From Paragordius varius (lineage: Eukaryota; Nematomorpha): 64,000 nt of DNA. Position 1 is the stretch's first letter. Every line of letters starts with the position of its first letter. Below, in pieces: positions 1 through 12,037 of the stretch. The notes beneath the pieces were generated by a model that saw nothing but the letters and a program-made list of their open reading frames with translations, did no database searches and had not been told where the DNA came from. The stretch lies in the NCBI GenBank assembly GCA_964247055.1, contig OZ176056.1:7316001-7380000 (forward strand). The letters are read 5' to 3'. Made by a program: the position numbers and the translations under genes.

Positions 1-2260
1 ACTCCCATATAATCCCCACGTTTGATGAGTTGGTGTCGAAAATAGTTGAAGGTATCACATTCACAAAAATTGATTTTTAAAGATGCTTACCTCCAAATGC
101 CAGTGGCAGAGGAGTGTCAAGAATGGTTAACAATATCAACACATAAAAATTTTTTAGATACAAACGAATGCCGTTTGGACTTGCCACGGCACCCATCATC
201 TTCCAACGAGTGATGGAACAAGTGCTGGCTGAAAGTCCGGGGACTTGCGTATGTTTAGATGACGTCCTAGTGACTGGTAGGACGGAAAATGCGCACATCA
301 ACAATTTTAATAACGTATTAAGTCGTCTCGATAAGGCCGGATTTAAATTAAGACAAGATAAAATAAGGATAGGTGCAGAATCAGTAAACTATTTAGGGTT
401 TGAAATATCGAAAAAGGGTATAAGCCCATGTCAAAGCAAAAAAGCAATCAAGAAACTAAAAAGGCCGGTAGATAAAAAGTCATTACTTAGTTTTTTAGGT
501 TTTTTTGACGTTTTATGAACGCTTTATATCAAAATTACAAATGATAGTCGGTCTCTTACATGAATTAACTAGTAAAAATACGAGATGGTTTTGGACCGAG
601 AAACATGAGAAATGCTGGTTAGCAGCTAAGAATTTGTTAAGCGAAAAAGTGGTTTTTAACACCATATAACCGGAATAGGAAATTGATAATAGAAACTGAT
701 GCGTCAGATTTAGAATTCGGGTGTATTTTAAGCCATGAACCGATAGCGTATGCCTTACAAAAGTGTAGCAACGCTGAAAGGAATTATTCCACTATTGAGA
801 AGGAATTAAAAGCAATATTGTTTGCGTTAAGAAAGTCTTAGTTTCGTATATGGTAGAAAATTTATAATATTAACTGACCATTTACCTTTAGTAAAGTTAA
901 TAAATAGAGATCGAAATTTAAAAGAAATACATAATGCTTAAGTACTAAGTTGAATTAATATGATAAATGAATACGACTTTAAATAAGTCATCAAAAGGGG
1001 GCTCAAAATAGAGCTGGATATTTATCCAGATGGCCGATTGACGAGATCGTTGCCTATGATGAGGATTATGCGGTTACCAGATATCTGAGATTTTTGAATT
1101 GTCATAACGTGCGGTTAAGGAGAGATGAAATTTGAAAAGAAACCGCATTAGATCCAGTATTGCAAAAAGTAAATAAAGCGTTAAACAACCATGACTGGAG
1201 TTCTCCAGGATTAGAAAAGTTCGTAAACCGTAAAGACGAGTTGGCATATCAATATGGCTTATGAAGTTTAAATGATCGGATTATAATTCGAAGCCCCTCC
1301 AAAAAGAGGTGGTGAGATACCTACACAGCGGTCATAACAACGTAGAGACCATAAAAACGATGGCCAGATTTACGTGTTATTGGCCTGAACTAGAAAATGA
1401 CCTGGTAAAAGCCTGTAGTCAATACGAATCGTGCCAACGTAGTAGGCCGAATGTTACTCAGAATTCCACATATCAGTGGGATCCTAATGTTGCTGTGTAG
1501 GAGCTTTTGCATATTGATATAGCCGGACCGGTAGATGGTTTTTATTGGTTGTTGATAATCGATAGTACCTCGAAATGGGCAGAAGGGTTTATTCTAAAAA
1601 AGGTAACCGCAGCTAATATAATCCACAAAGTAGAAGAGACGTTAGCGATAACGCTTCGTATTTCAGTAATGAGAACTTCACATCAACCTTAATTAGGGGT
1701 GAAACATATTAAGGTTACCCCCTACCATCCTAAGAGTATTGGGATGGTAGAAAGGTTAGTAGGTACTATAAAAAAATACAAAAAAATAAAAAATAATACA
1801 ATATCCACCCATGAAGCGTTTAACTAGCCTATGGGCTTATAGAAATTCGAACTCAACAACGAAAGAAACCCCGGCCCAGTTAATGTTCAAGCGTACTCCC
1901 CATACCCCCTTAACCTGGTTAAATAGTAGGGCCAGATTACCAGATGCACCGACCCCTCGTCGGCAGTTTGCCATTAATGACCAGGTAATGATTAAAAATG
2001 AATTAAGTCCAGGGTGGCGCGCCGGAAAGATTACGGACCGTACAGTGTTATTTTCATACAAGGTATGGGACAAGGACCGACACAAAGTTGTGAGGAAACA
2101 CGCTAACCAAATAGTACACCAGCCACAACCACAACCTACCACTGCCAGCAACACAAATGAGGAGGATGTAACTACTGCCAAGGGTGATGGAACAATCGTC
2201 GAAACGCAGCCAAACACGATCAATTCAAGGGACGAAACCGAACCAACTCCGACAGCCTAA
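1..2260 (+). mobile_element. Ty3/Gypsy-type LTR retrotransposon pol fossil
   Basis: Fossil pol region of a Ty3/Gypsy-type element, entering from the left edge of the window. Parts in order: reverse transcriptase (about 160-520, with the MPFGLATAP and LDDVL motifs), RNase H (about 680-840, ETDAS and a YSTIEKEL stretch), integrase zinc-binding region (about 1300-1500), integrase core start (HIDIAGP, about 1507-1690) and integrase C-terminal part (about 1810-2260). The copy is broken, with roughly ten or more breaks spread over all parts, so it is inactive and fairly old. No LTR was recognised at the right side; the left part lies outside the window. Family assignment rests on motif similarity and domain order. 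Confidence 0.85.
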
Positions 2261-2387
2261 AGTCCAAATAATGATAATACCCAGGAATCTGCGACAACCA
2301 GCTCCCCCGCAAAAATACAATGAATAAATATATATAGCTTTTAATTTCCGGTCATTTAAGATTCCAAAACAAATTAAACTTTTATTC

Positions 2388-2850
2388 ACTCATAAACCAG
2401 ATGACAAATAAATGGATTAATAAAAAACATTTTTTTGTTTTATATTGATATATACATTTTTTCAATGAATCAAATGAATGTTAAGATTTTATTAGCTAGT
2501 AAATAATTAAAAAAATATTATATTATAGTTATATTTAAAAAATTGTCTTTTAGGTACATAAATAAAAAAACGCGATTTTTGTTTGACCTGAATTTTCATA
2601 AAAGCCCTAATGTGATTATGGCTATTCATAAATTGTAAATATCTGCTAAAATGATTGTCCTACTTAGTTTTCATTTGTCAATTTCGATTTTCTCTCAAAA
2701 TCTAGGTCGTAAACGAATAAAAAATTTTACGGCAAATGAATTTGCTGGCATAAGCTATTTCATGAATAAAAATTATTTTGATAAAAAATTTTTTGCGCAC
2801 AATGTAATATTTGCATGTTTAAACCAAGATATAAAAATTTGATGTTTAAT
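2388..2850 (+). repeat. Solo arm of the 1.15-kb foldback family
   Basis: This stretch matches the right arms of the palindromic elements at about 12.04-13.2 kb and 29.6-30.75 kb. Shared landmarks in order are a CATAAACCAGA start, a TGTTAAGATTTTA stretch, a GACCTGAA segment, a CGATTTTCTCTCAA block, a TAGGTCGTAAAC block and a CATAAGCTATTTCATGA block. Only one arm is present here, so it is a truncated or recombined copy. The 63-codon open frame inside it is not a gene. Confidence 0.7.
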
Positions 2851-3477
2851 ACAAAGGTTATACAATAGTTTTATTCAAATACTAAATTTGTCTTTAAACT
2901 AAGTTACGTAGATAAAGTATGTATTTTAATCATCTTACATATTTCTTATCCGAATCTTCTCTCTCCATAAGCGAATATATTTTTCTGGTTTTTTCTCCGT
3001 TGTCTTTTCCGTTTTCATTCTCGTTTCCCTTTCCGTTGCTTTCTCCCTCCACCACTTCCAGTTTATTAGTTTAATTCCTAAAGTCACCTCATTCACTTCT
3101 CCACCCTTCGCGCCGGTGAGCCGTAATCATTCCGCATGTTGTAAAATTCGATTTCCATCTTTTACCGTGTATGAGAAAACTACGGTTCTTTCCAAAAATT
3201 ATCCTTTTCTTCACCCCGTATTGATTTCATTCTTTATGTACAGCTCTTCGTCTGGTGTGAATATTTAATTGGGTAGATGTCATCATCTAATTGTTACGAG
3301 TGTGTTTCTCTAACCCTGGAAAAAGTGTTATTGATATTTCTCTTTAAGAATCAGCTATACGGCCACTCTTTTGTGGCGCTATGCACGGCAAAGCGATAAC
3401 CTCATATTTACTTTTTAGTATGGATGCAGCTTGTAATCTAGCTATAGAGTGCTTTTTGTTGTTGAGCTTGTAGTCGG
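2851..3477 (-). other. 3' flank of the RTE-like LINE
   Basis: Downstream flank of the LINE reading on the minus strand. It is richer in GC and in minus-strand purines (GGAAAAGA-type runs) than its surroundings and holds no convincing gene. It is probably the 3' untranslated part of the LINE copy; the exact 3' end was not found. Confidence 0.4.
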
Positions 3478-6300
3478 TTATCGACCATTAGCGATTTTGT
3501 AGGAAAACTTCCTCCATTCGGTTCTGTCGTGAGCTTTTTGAGATAGTTTTTGCAGTGACAATTTGGAAAGTGATAAGATTTCGTCTACCCAACGAATACG
3601 TCTGCGTCCTCTTCTTCTCTTACCATTTACTTTTCCTAATATAATATCCTTTCCAAAGAATTCGCCCGAATAATGTGTGCAAAGTAACCGAATTTTTGTT
3701 TTATTATTTTACCCCGAAGCGTTGTTTGTGCGTTAATTTTATTTACAATATCGATGTTCTTTATTTTGTCCTTCCATGTTATACCAAGTATTTTTCTCCA
3801 GCAAAACATTTCAAAAGCGTTTATTCTTTTTTCGTATTCTCTTTTGATAGTCCAGCTTTCACATCCGTATAACATGATAGGAAAGATTAATGCGTTTATT
3901 AGTCGGATTTTTGTTTTAAGGGTTATGTCATGAGATTTCCATATCTTGTAGTGTGAGGCTAGAGCGCATTTGGCGATGGCTATACGTCTTTTTATTTCTT
4001 GGGAACTGGAGCTTGAGTTGTTGATAATGCTTCCAAGGTATGCGTATTCGTTGACTACTTGAATTGTTTCGTTAATCCAAAGCGAGTCATAGGAATGAGG
4101 GGAGTTGACACGCAATATTTTAGTTTTGTTGAGGTTTAATGTAAGATTGTATTTTTGCACACATTTATAAAAGTTCGGAGACTGTTTTCGAGGTTTGTTT
4201 GTGAATTTGCTAAGATAACCGTGTCGTCTGCGTAGTGGAGAGTCGTCAGAGTGTGACTCCCTACTTTTATTCCTGGCAGATTTAGATCCCTCATGATACA
4301 TTCCAAATATATGTTGAACAACATGGGGGATAAAATGCAGCCTTGACGTAGACCTATGTTCATTGGGCTCCAAGAGGTCGGGCCATGCGGGGTGTTAAGC
4401 GATAGGTAGGAGTTGGAGTATATGGATTTAATTAGTTTGATTAAGTGATCGGAAACTCCTATTTGTTTAAGGGCCTTCCAGAGAATGTCTGTGGAACGGT
4501 ATCGAAGGCTTTAGAGAAATCCACGAAACATAGGTGTAGCTCATTTTGGAATTCACAGTTTTTTTCCATTATCCATCTAAGGTTTGAGATCATGTCTCGG
4601 CATCCTCTTTTTTCTCTAAAGCCTGCCTGGGTCATTGAGATTTCCGGTCTGACATATGTTTGTAGACGGTTTTGTATTATTTTTAAGAAAACTTTTGAGG
4701 TTTGATTGATCAATGCTATTGTACGGTAGTTTTCGCATAATTTAGGATCGCCCTTTTGAATATAGGGACCACTAGTGATTTGCTCCAGTCCGTCGGGAAT
4801 GTTCCCTCATTAAAGATTTTTTGAAATAACGAAAGAATTAATTTTATGGGAATGTGCCTTTGTAACTCGGTAGGGATGTTATTGAATCCTTCTGCTTTGC
4901 CGGTTGATGAATGCTTCAGGGCCCATTCGATTTCTTCTTTTAGTATAGGAGGGTCATAAGTTTGTTCAGAGTTCATGGCGATTATATTTGTTTGTTTTGA
5001 GAATAAATTTTGGATGTATTCTTCCCAGAGTTTAATTACTCCTTTTTTATCGGTTAGAAGTTTCCCGTTTGAATGAGACATAGGACCTTTGTACATTTGT
5101 TTTTTGCGGGGTTGAATGTCTTTTATAAAAGAGAAGTAGTTGTGATTAAGTTTAGCAGCTTGCTCTAGGTTAGCGCAGATTGTATTATAATGAGATTCTT
5201 TGTCGGATCTTATGCTTTTTTGTAGTTCATTATTAATACTTTTGTACTCAAGGGGAGTGCCCTTGGATTTTGTTACTCTTCTCTGTTCAATTAGGTCGAT
5301 GCTTTGTTGTGATATGGTAAATTTTTTGTTTTTTGTTGTGGCAGGCGGTATATATTCTCTTTAGCTGTTTCGGTGGTAATTTTGTGAATAGTAGACCAAA
5401 GATCATCTGTGTTCAATGTTTCGTATTTTAGGGATTCAAATTTATTGTTAAGGATTGGAGTAAAATCGGCAGGTATAAGTTTGTAGTTCAATTTAGTTTT
5501 GGAAAAAAAATTTTGCGGCTGGGGAAGTTGTAGCTTTATTTTGATCTTAGCCATTAATAAGTTATGATCTGAGTTGCAGTCTGCACTCGAGTAGCACCGG
5601 ATGTTTTGAAATAAGCTTTTGAATTTTTGCATTCCCAATATGTAATCTATTTGATTCCTGTGTTTACGACACGGTGAGGTCCAGGTGTAGAGCCGTCTGT
5701 TAGGTTGTTTGAAAAACGAGTTCGCTATAAAGAGATTGTTTTGTTGGCAAAAATCAATTAGCTTTTCACCACGGTGGTTTTTGACTTTACCAAGGCCTTT
5801 TCCACCAGTGACCTTGTCTGTTTTATCGTTAGCTATGATAGCGTTAAAATCGCCAATGATGAAAGTTATGTCTTTTTTGGATGTTTCACAGAGAACCATT
5901 TGTAACTCATTATAGAACTTTTCGCATTCGTCTTCGGGTGACACACTCGTGGGGGCATAGATTTGATATATTGTTATAGCCTGGGGTCTGATGTTAATTC
6001 GTAGGGATATAATTCGATCGGAGATAGGTCTATATATATCAGTATGTTTGGCAAGATTATTCGATATTAAGAAACCGCATCCATTTCGTTTGAGTTCACC
6101 GCCAGAGTTATAAAACGAGTAATTGTCGTATATTTTGTGTGAGGTTGCATATGAGTCTCCGACAGCCCTAACACGTGGATGTTTAAACGTTTCATTTCGC
6201 GAATTATTATATCCAATTTGTTATCTGAAGTGCCACGTGTGTTCCAGGTGGCCCTATTTATTTCTAAATTACGGGAGCTTATTTTAGAATTATTGCTTTC
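3478..6300 (-). pseudogene. RTE/BovB-like LINE: endonuclease plus reverse transcriptase, decayed
   Basis: Nearly full-length non-LTR retrotransposon ORF on the minus strand. It opens with an apurinic-type endonuclease (NRATWNTRGT and LGLSETHM near 6270-6170, IIGDFNA near 5855, NQIDYILG and SDHNLLMAKI near 5650-5540). A reverse transcriptase follows (FVDFSKAFDTVP near 4500, LRQGCILSPMLFN near 4330, the catalytic HYADDTV near 4230), and the C-terminal region contains MLYGCESWTIK and ends in a basic RRRGRRRIRW segment with a stop at 3478-3480. This order, single ORF and tail are typical of the RTE/BovB clade. The frame shifts about five or six times (near 6070, 5325, 4750, 4485 and 4160), so the copy is dead. 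EN and RT residues are otherwise well kept, which suggests moderate age. Confidence 0.9.
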
Positions 6301-6599
6301 CATGTAGGAATTTAGTATAGTGGTGGTGTATTGAGATATGAGAATCAATAAAAAGAATCAGTATGATATGTCCACTGATGTTTAAGAATGGTTTTTAGGG
6401 AATAAAATTGTCGATGAAAATTTTGGAGTGCTATGTTCTGCAGAAAATAATTCAAGTGTGATTATAATTCTGAGTGATAGAATTTCTCCGGATAATAAAA
6501 CTGACAATAAATTGATGAAGATAATGAGATAAATTCCATTTATCACCGAATGTAAACAAGATTTCCTATAAAATCAAAAGGTACACGCATCTCAGGAGT

Positions 6600-6850
6600 G
6601 AACATACCAAGTTCTTCTCCGCGCCTGCAGCTGATCATAAAAAAGTTAATATTAGAGTGCTTTTAACGTATAAATAAGACGTTCAACCAGCCCATTTGTT
6701 CGTGGATGATAGGGGGCACTGACATAGTTAATGTTTGCTCGTTGCAAGGTATGGCTCTAAATACTTTTGATGCAAAATATGAGGCATTGTCGGTAAATAT
6801 CATTCGCGCACACCCATACCCTACCCAAAATTGTAACCATGCAATATGTT
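6600..6850 (-). mobile_element. Retroviral-type integrase core fossil
   Basis: On the minus strand this segment reads like part of an integrase catalytic core: an FTDNASYFASKVF-like stretch and a PRTNGLVERL-like stretch, the usual surroundings of the second and third acidic catalytic residues. It is a short broken fragment of an LTR-type (probably Ty3/Gypsy) element or a relative. It is unrelated in strand and position to the pol fossil at the left edge. Family placement is tentative. Confidence 0.55.
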
Positions 6851-8500
6851 TGAATTAACATTTTAACAACTCAGCTTTAACCCATCTTAAGATATAAAAA
6901 CTTTATACAGACAAAATTTGAGAGCATAAAGACAAATATTTATAAACTCCTATACTCTTTTTTAATAGCAAAAAATAAGTTATTTAGATACGCTAGTTCC
7001 GAAATATAATACTTTAAAAAATTGGTCTAAAATATTAATAGGAGTTAATTTGACGATCTCCATAAAATCACAATCTTAATATAAATAATCTAATTATAAA
7101 TTAGATACCATATAGTAATATTCTTGTATAAAATTATTTTATAAATCAATCCGGAATTATAATTATAGAAAAACAGAGCTTCGAACCGGAATCACGTAGA
7201 AGCGCAACGCGATTTCGTTGGGTTAGAACCACCCCGGTTTTGGTGCCACCTCCGAAATATGTAGATCCCATATGGTTTTATTTTTAGAAAACAAAATTTT
7301 TTATTTTATGCTAACAAAATTAAAATCTGCGATTAAAACTATGGTTATTATTGATTTAATACATTGACTATATAATCAATAATTTATCTCATAAATATTA
7401 ATGCTTCCAAATATTGAGGCTGAATGTTTGAAAACAAAAACTAAATGATTTAAAATTATACCAAAATATTATCTTATTATAGTAATTTTGATTTTATCCT
7501 GATCTCTTTAATCAGCGGTCCGACAGGCGACCCGCGCGCTGGCGCCCTCTCAAAAATTTATTAAGGTCCGCAAAAATGATGAAACATAAACGAATTGTAT
7601 AATTTAAGAAAATATCTTAGTAAAATTATAAAATGTATAATGTTTTAAATTTTATACATTTAAATAATAATTTTTTTGAAACTTTTGCTCTTTTGTTCAC
7701 TAAAACCATTAATTAATCGGCAGAGGACTATAAGGCCGCTAAATGTTTATTACCTAATATTAATTAGATTTAATAAACCACTAGGGTAAAAATTAGCATT
7801 AATTAAAGAATTTTACAGACCAAAACCGTTAAAAGACAAGTATATCTAAATTTTTATTGGATGGATTTTAATTAACTTTGAAGGCTCTAAATATATTTTC
7901 ACATTTTGCCGACGGAATAAAATCAAAATAATTCTTGCATATATCGTGGTTGTAAATTCTTGTAGAGTCCATAATTGATAAGAAAAAATTTTTTTAATGC
8001 AGCCCGCCTATGTTTAAAAATCCGCTCGGTAGACCGTTTGTGTAAAACATCCCTACTTTGAATGATTCAAACATGTAAATTTAGAACAAAACGGTTTATA
8101 AAATATTTTGAAGCAACTCCATTTATTTATGGTAATTTTAAGAGTTTTAGATTTTGGCTTTAGAGCCAAATTTTCAAATTAATTTTCTTATATCTCGCTT
8201 CCGTAAAAATATTTTTCAAATTATACCTTGTGCTGTACTAAAATTAATAATTAGTCTAATATAACATTTGAAATCGAGAAAACAATAATCTATCACGAAC
8301 ATTTCCTTTTTTTTACATAAAATGAAATGGTTGGCTAAAATTTTAGGGAAACGGGTAAGGTTCAAAACAAACAAAACGATTTTAATTACTTATATGAATA
8401 TATATATTAACACAATTATCAAATAGCTCTAAAAAAATTTTCATTACATTAATTTTTTCTCATATCAGACACAACAATTTTATTGTGTGTTATTTATCTA
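6851..8500. other. AT-rich intergenic stretch with two GC islands
   Basis: No gene found. Two short GC-rich islands stand out: a tRNA-like segment at about 7175-7245 (listed separately) and a CG-rich segment at about 7513-7555 with CCCGCGCGCTGGCGCC, which resembles the GC-rich ends of hAT-type transposons but has no partner nearby. The rest is plain AT-rich sequence. Confidence 0.4.
7175..7245 (-). repeat. tRNA-like (tRNA-Arg-like) remnant, possible SINE head
   Basis: The minus strand carries a B-box-like GGTTCGAAG (plus coordinates about 7179-7187), preceded at the expected distance by an A-box-like TGGTTCTAACCCAACG. Between them lies a CGCTTCTACG stretch reminiscent of an anticodon arm with TCT. 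The acceptor stem does not pair cleanly, so this looks like a tRNA pseudogene or SINE head rather than a working tRNA. Confidence 0.35.
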
Positions 8501-8704
8501 TTGGTTCATATCAAATTAACCAATCGCTTTTCGCCAAATATACATTTTGTTTTTATTTACAGGTCAATAAATAATATATCTTTTAATCTTATCGAATGAA
8601 ATTCATAAAAATAATTTTTCATTATTTTATTTTTTTGGCATAAAGTCTAAAATTTCTTTAAATAATTTACACATAATTTTTGGTGAATATTTGAAGAACC
8701 AATA

Positions 8705-10014
8705 ATGATAAAATTTTTAATTCTTTTCGCGTTGACAATCATGGGTAAGAAATATATATATATATATATAATTAATTTCCATTTTTTGATTCATATATAA
8801 TTTTATATTAAAACTTTATATTCATAGCTGTTCGAATAAGTAAGTTAATATATAATTTATTATTTTATATATTTGATATTTATTGTTTTGGATATATAGT
8901 ATGAGTAGGTATACATTGCTAGTTTTTCATTATGTTATTGCCAAATAGAATATGCAGCAAAGAGAATAATTATTGGCTAATAATAGTAAAATAAAAAGTG
9001 CAAAAAATAACTTTATGCCAATAATACTGCCCTTTGCTGAATATACTATTTGGCATTAATGAATGAAAATCTTGCAATGTATACTTACTTAATAATACTG
9101 TAATTTATTATATATATATTCTTAAAAATTCTTTATAGGCGCTGATGGAGAAGGTATTTTCTTTTATATTATTTATTATATATATTCTTAAAAATTCTTT
9201 TTAGGCGCTGATGAAGATGGTATTTTTGATGGGTATGAAGGTATTTTCTTTTATATTATTTATTATATATATTCTTAAAAATTCTTTTTAGTCGCTGATG
9301 GGTCTGATGGAGAAGGTATTTTCTTTTATATTATTTATTATATATATTCTTAAAAATTCTTTTTAGTCGCTGATGGGTCTGATGAAGAAGGTATTTTTTT
9401 TTATATTATTTATTATATATATTCTTAAAAATTCTTTTTAGGCGCTGATGTAGCAGGTATTTTCTTTTATATTATTTATTATATATATTCTTAAAAATTC
9501 TTTATAGACTTTTTAAGGCTTGTGGACGAAGGTATTTTCGTTTATATTATTTTTATATAGAGTTTACAATGATATTTATATTGTTAGGTTAACTAGTTCT
9601 AACAATTTATTTTTATTCGTACAAAGCTGAAAATTAAATTTATTAATTCCTAAAATACTGAAGAACGAGAGATAATTTTGGCAAAATACTCGTGGGTAGG
9701 TTTTTCTGCATTATTAAAACTTTCATAAGCCCGAATTCAATCTATATATGATACTAAAATTAGGTAGATATTTTTAATTATATCTATATGGCCACTATTT
9801 TTGTATTTTTTTCGTTAACTAAAATGAAATGACGGTTTGGTTTTTAATTATAAACCATATTTTGATATATATATATATATATATAGATATATATATTAAT
9901 TTATTTATTTATTTTTTAGACACAGAAGAGACGAAAGTAGAGAAATGTATGTTAATTATATTGCGTATATTTATTAACCGGAGAAATTGCAAATTTACAA
10001 AAGTTTTTAAGTAA
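8705..10014 (+). CDS. Micro-exon gene for a secreted acidic-repeat peptide (9 exons)
   Basis: Exons: 8705-8744, 8828-8839, 9139-9153, 9205-9240, 9292-9315, 9367-9390, 9442-9456, 9508-9531, 9920-10014; total 285 nt, 94 residues. Exon 1 (ATG 8705) encodes MIKFLILFALTIM, a signal-peptide core, and ends at a consensus GTAAGA donor. Every internal exon (12, 15, 36, 24, 24, 15, 24 nt) is a multiple of three, starts after the first base of a codon, and is flanked by AG and GT. Residues 18-63 are an acidic repeat rich in ADG/ADE and SDGE. The last exon turns basic (RIFINRRNCKFTKVFK) and stops at 10012-10014, with AATAAA at 10049. Five introns are exactly 51 nt and almost identical. This matches the micro-exon gene plan known from schistosomes (signal-peptide exon, symmetric exons up to 36 nt). 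Role unknown; secretion is inferred. The last exon could instead splice at a GTATGT at 9947. Confidence 0.7.
8901..9092. repeat. MITE with long terminal inverted repeats, in intron 2 of the micro-exon gene
   Basis: A hairpin-forming element: the left arm beginning AGTAGGTATACATTGC is mirrored by GCAATGTATACTTACT at the right. The arms also share TTGCCAAATA and CTGCATATT-type blocks over roughly 70 bp. The same ends occur around 19.96 kb and 21.2 kb. It enlarges an intron of a gene whose other introns are mostly 51 nt. Confidence 0.7.
9104..9560 (+). repeat. Tandem exon-intron duplication array
   Basis: Exon starts at 9139, 9205, 9292, 9367, 9442 and 9508 give units of 66, 87, 75, 75 and 66 nt. 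Introns at 9154-9204, 9241-9291 and 9316-9366 are identical over 51 nt; those at 9391-9441 and 9457-9507 each differ by one base. The array arose by repeated duplication of one micro-exon with its intron. The duplicated intron end also forms the right end of intron 2 (about 9104-9138). Confidence 0.9.
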
Positions 10015-10048
10015 AGCTTTTGCCTTTAAATAGATCTAAAATCTTTTC

Positions 10049-10054
10049 AATAAA
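10049..10054 (+). terminator. Polyadenylation signal of the micro-exon gene
   Basis: AATAAA lies 35 nt after the stop codon of the predicted last exon, which supports 9920-10014 as the terminal exon. Confidence 0.45.
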
Positions 10055-10744
10055 GTTCCATAATAAGTATTTATCGTGTAATGACTCCAAGTTACGAAAT
10101 TTTAATATATGGTAACAATTAGTATGGCACTAACCATGGTTAAACAATGTTAATTAAAACATATTCCTTAATAATTTTATAAGTTATCCGAATAAACTTA
10201 CAAGACTAATATAGGGTTAAGCCTTACCCAAGGATAAGATTAGAAAAACGCCCCTAAATTTCTGTTAAATACAAGTATTACCTACAACCGTGATTATTAT
10301 ATTTAAGTCTCGGCAAAAGTTATTTCGAAAAGCCACATTATATTTTGGGTAACAGCGTATTTTACAGAAATTTAAGTTTTAAGTAGCGCCTTTTTAAAAA
10401 AAACGCTTGGCTCAAATTAAATCACTATTGACACTTCATATATTCTCATAAATTGATAAAAGTTGTTTCTTTAAAAATATTATTTTTTGGAGCGACATTA
10501 TTTTTGTACACAAGAGGTTTGGCTATTAAGGCGTCTAATGATAAAAAGTAGGTCGCAGGTCATGTCTTGCTCATTGAAAAAAAAGTATTATTATATTTGA
10601 TTGGTGTTTTTCACAGATGAAAAATCCTATTTAAAAACCACTACTTTCATACTGAGTGGTACCTAATCGAGGGCTATTGGAAAAAAGTGGTTTAAGTACA
10701 GGCCCATATATAAATAAATTTCATAATTATATTCACTTTTAATT

Positions 10745-12011
10745 TACCATTTGCGCTTTAAGAGTATCCTTTAAGTTGAACACATTAATTTGATCCTTGA
10801 ACAGTTTAAGTTGGTCCATGAGTCCAACCAAACAATTTTTGATCTAACAAAGACATTTTCCTAATCAATATAAAGCTTTTATGTTTCATGATATATATAT
10901 ATATCAAAAGAGGATATCAAATTAACTTTAAATCAAAAGGAAGATACCAAAAAAAGGATATTTTATTGTGCTTAAATTTATTTTTTACGTTAATTTGCAA
11001 TCATAAAATTACTTAGTACCATAAAATCATATTTATGGATAATTCATGACACCTCTATCAACCTTGAACACAAACCAAAACAAGACATATGAAACAAAAT
11101 AAACTAAATAATGACAAATATTTCATTGAGAATTTAACTTGGAATCATCAGAATTCTTATTAGAATCTTTATTAAAGAAATAAGACCATATTTAAGACTA
11201 AAGATGAAAAGTTTTAATTCGATATGTTAAAATATACAAAATATCTCATTATAAAACTAAACATTTAAGTCTTTTAATGATTACTTAATATTGGTATAAA
11301 AATTATATGGTGCTGTCAAAAAATAAATTGAGTGTGATCATGATTAATTATTTATTTATCTTGTTTTGATATTTAGAATAAAATGAGTTCGATTGATTGG
11401 GAAAACGTTTTTAAAATTTGTTTTGATTGAATGGAAATATTTTTGTGGACTGGGAAAAACAGTTCAAGTTGGTTCTTGAACATTTCAAGTTAAACCTTAA
11501 AATTTTTAAATTTGGTTTACCATACTTGTATTTATTTTTTAATTTTATTATTTATTAACCTATTTTCTTTATTTATTATATATTTATTCATTTAAAAATA
11601 AAAATTTTATTAAAAAACCACTTTCTTGTTTCAAACTATTTTTTTCAATTAAACAAAATTATTAACTTTTAAAGGTTTTTAATCAAAAATTGTAATAAAT
11701 AACCCAGATAACTTTTATAATTTTTCATTTCGTGTTAGCTTATTATCCAAAATTATTTTAAGAAATTAATAAAGATATATGGTTTCTCAAAGATTAAAAG
11801 TTGATATCGATTTAAAAGTTATGTTAAATTATAGAAAATAGGCTAAAAACAATAGATGTATTTTTACGATTTGATTAATAAAAATTAAAAACAAATCAAA
11901 ATCAAAGGACCAACTTGAAGTGATTAAGGTCAAACTTGAAAGGTTGAAGGAACTCGAACTGTTCAAGGACCAACTTGAAGTGTTCAAAAACAGTCCTTAA
12001 GTGCAAATGGT
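10745..12011. repeat. Inverted-repeat element with ACCATTTGC ends
   Basis: The left end (ACCATTTGCGCTTTAAG, then CCTTGAACAGTTTAAGTTGG) is mirrored by the right end (CAACTTGAAGTGTTC, then CTTAAGTGCAAATGGTATA). A further copy of the CAGTTCAAGTTGGTTCTTGAAC motif at about 11460-11510 pairs with the right end too, so an inner palindrome of about 530 bp (11455-11990) may be a second, nested element. Ends lie at TA, as expected for Tc1/mariner-type non-autonomous elements. No coding capacity seen. Confidence 0.6.
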
Positions 12012-12037
12012 ATATATATATATGTATATATATATAT

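Noticed and set aside
9104-9560. Tandem repeat read as a plain minisatellite
   Set aside because: Every unit carries AG and GT at fixed places, in-between lengths are multiples of three, and a signal-peptide exon lies upstream in matching phase.
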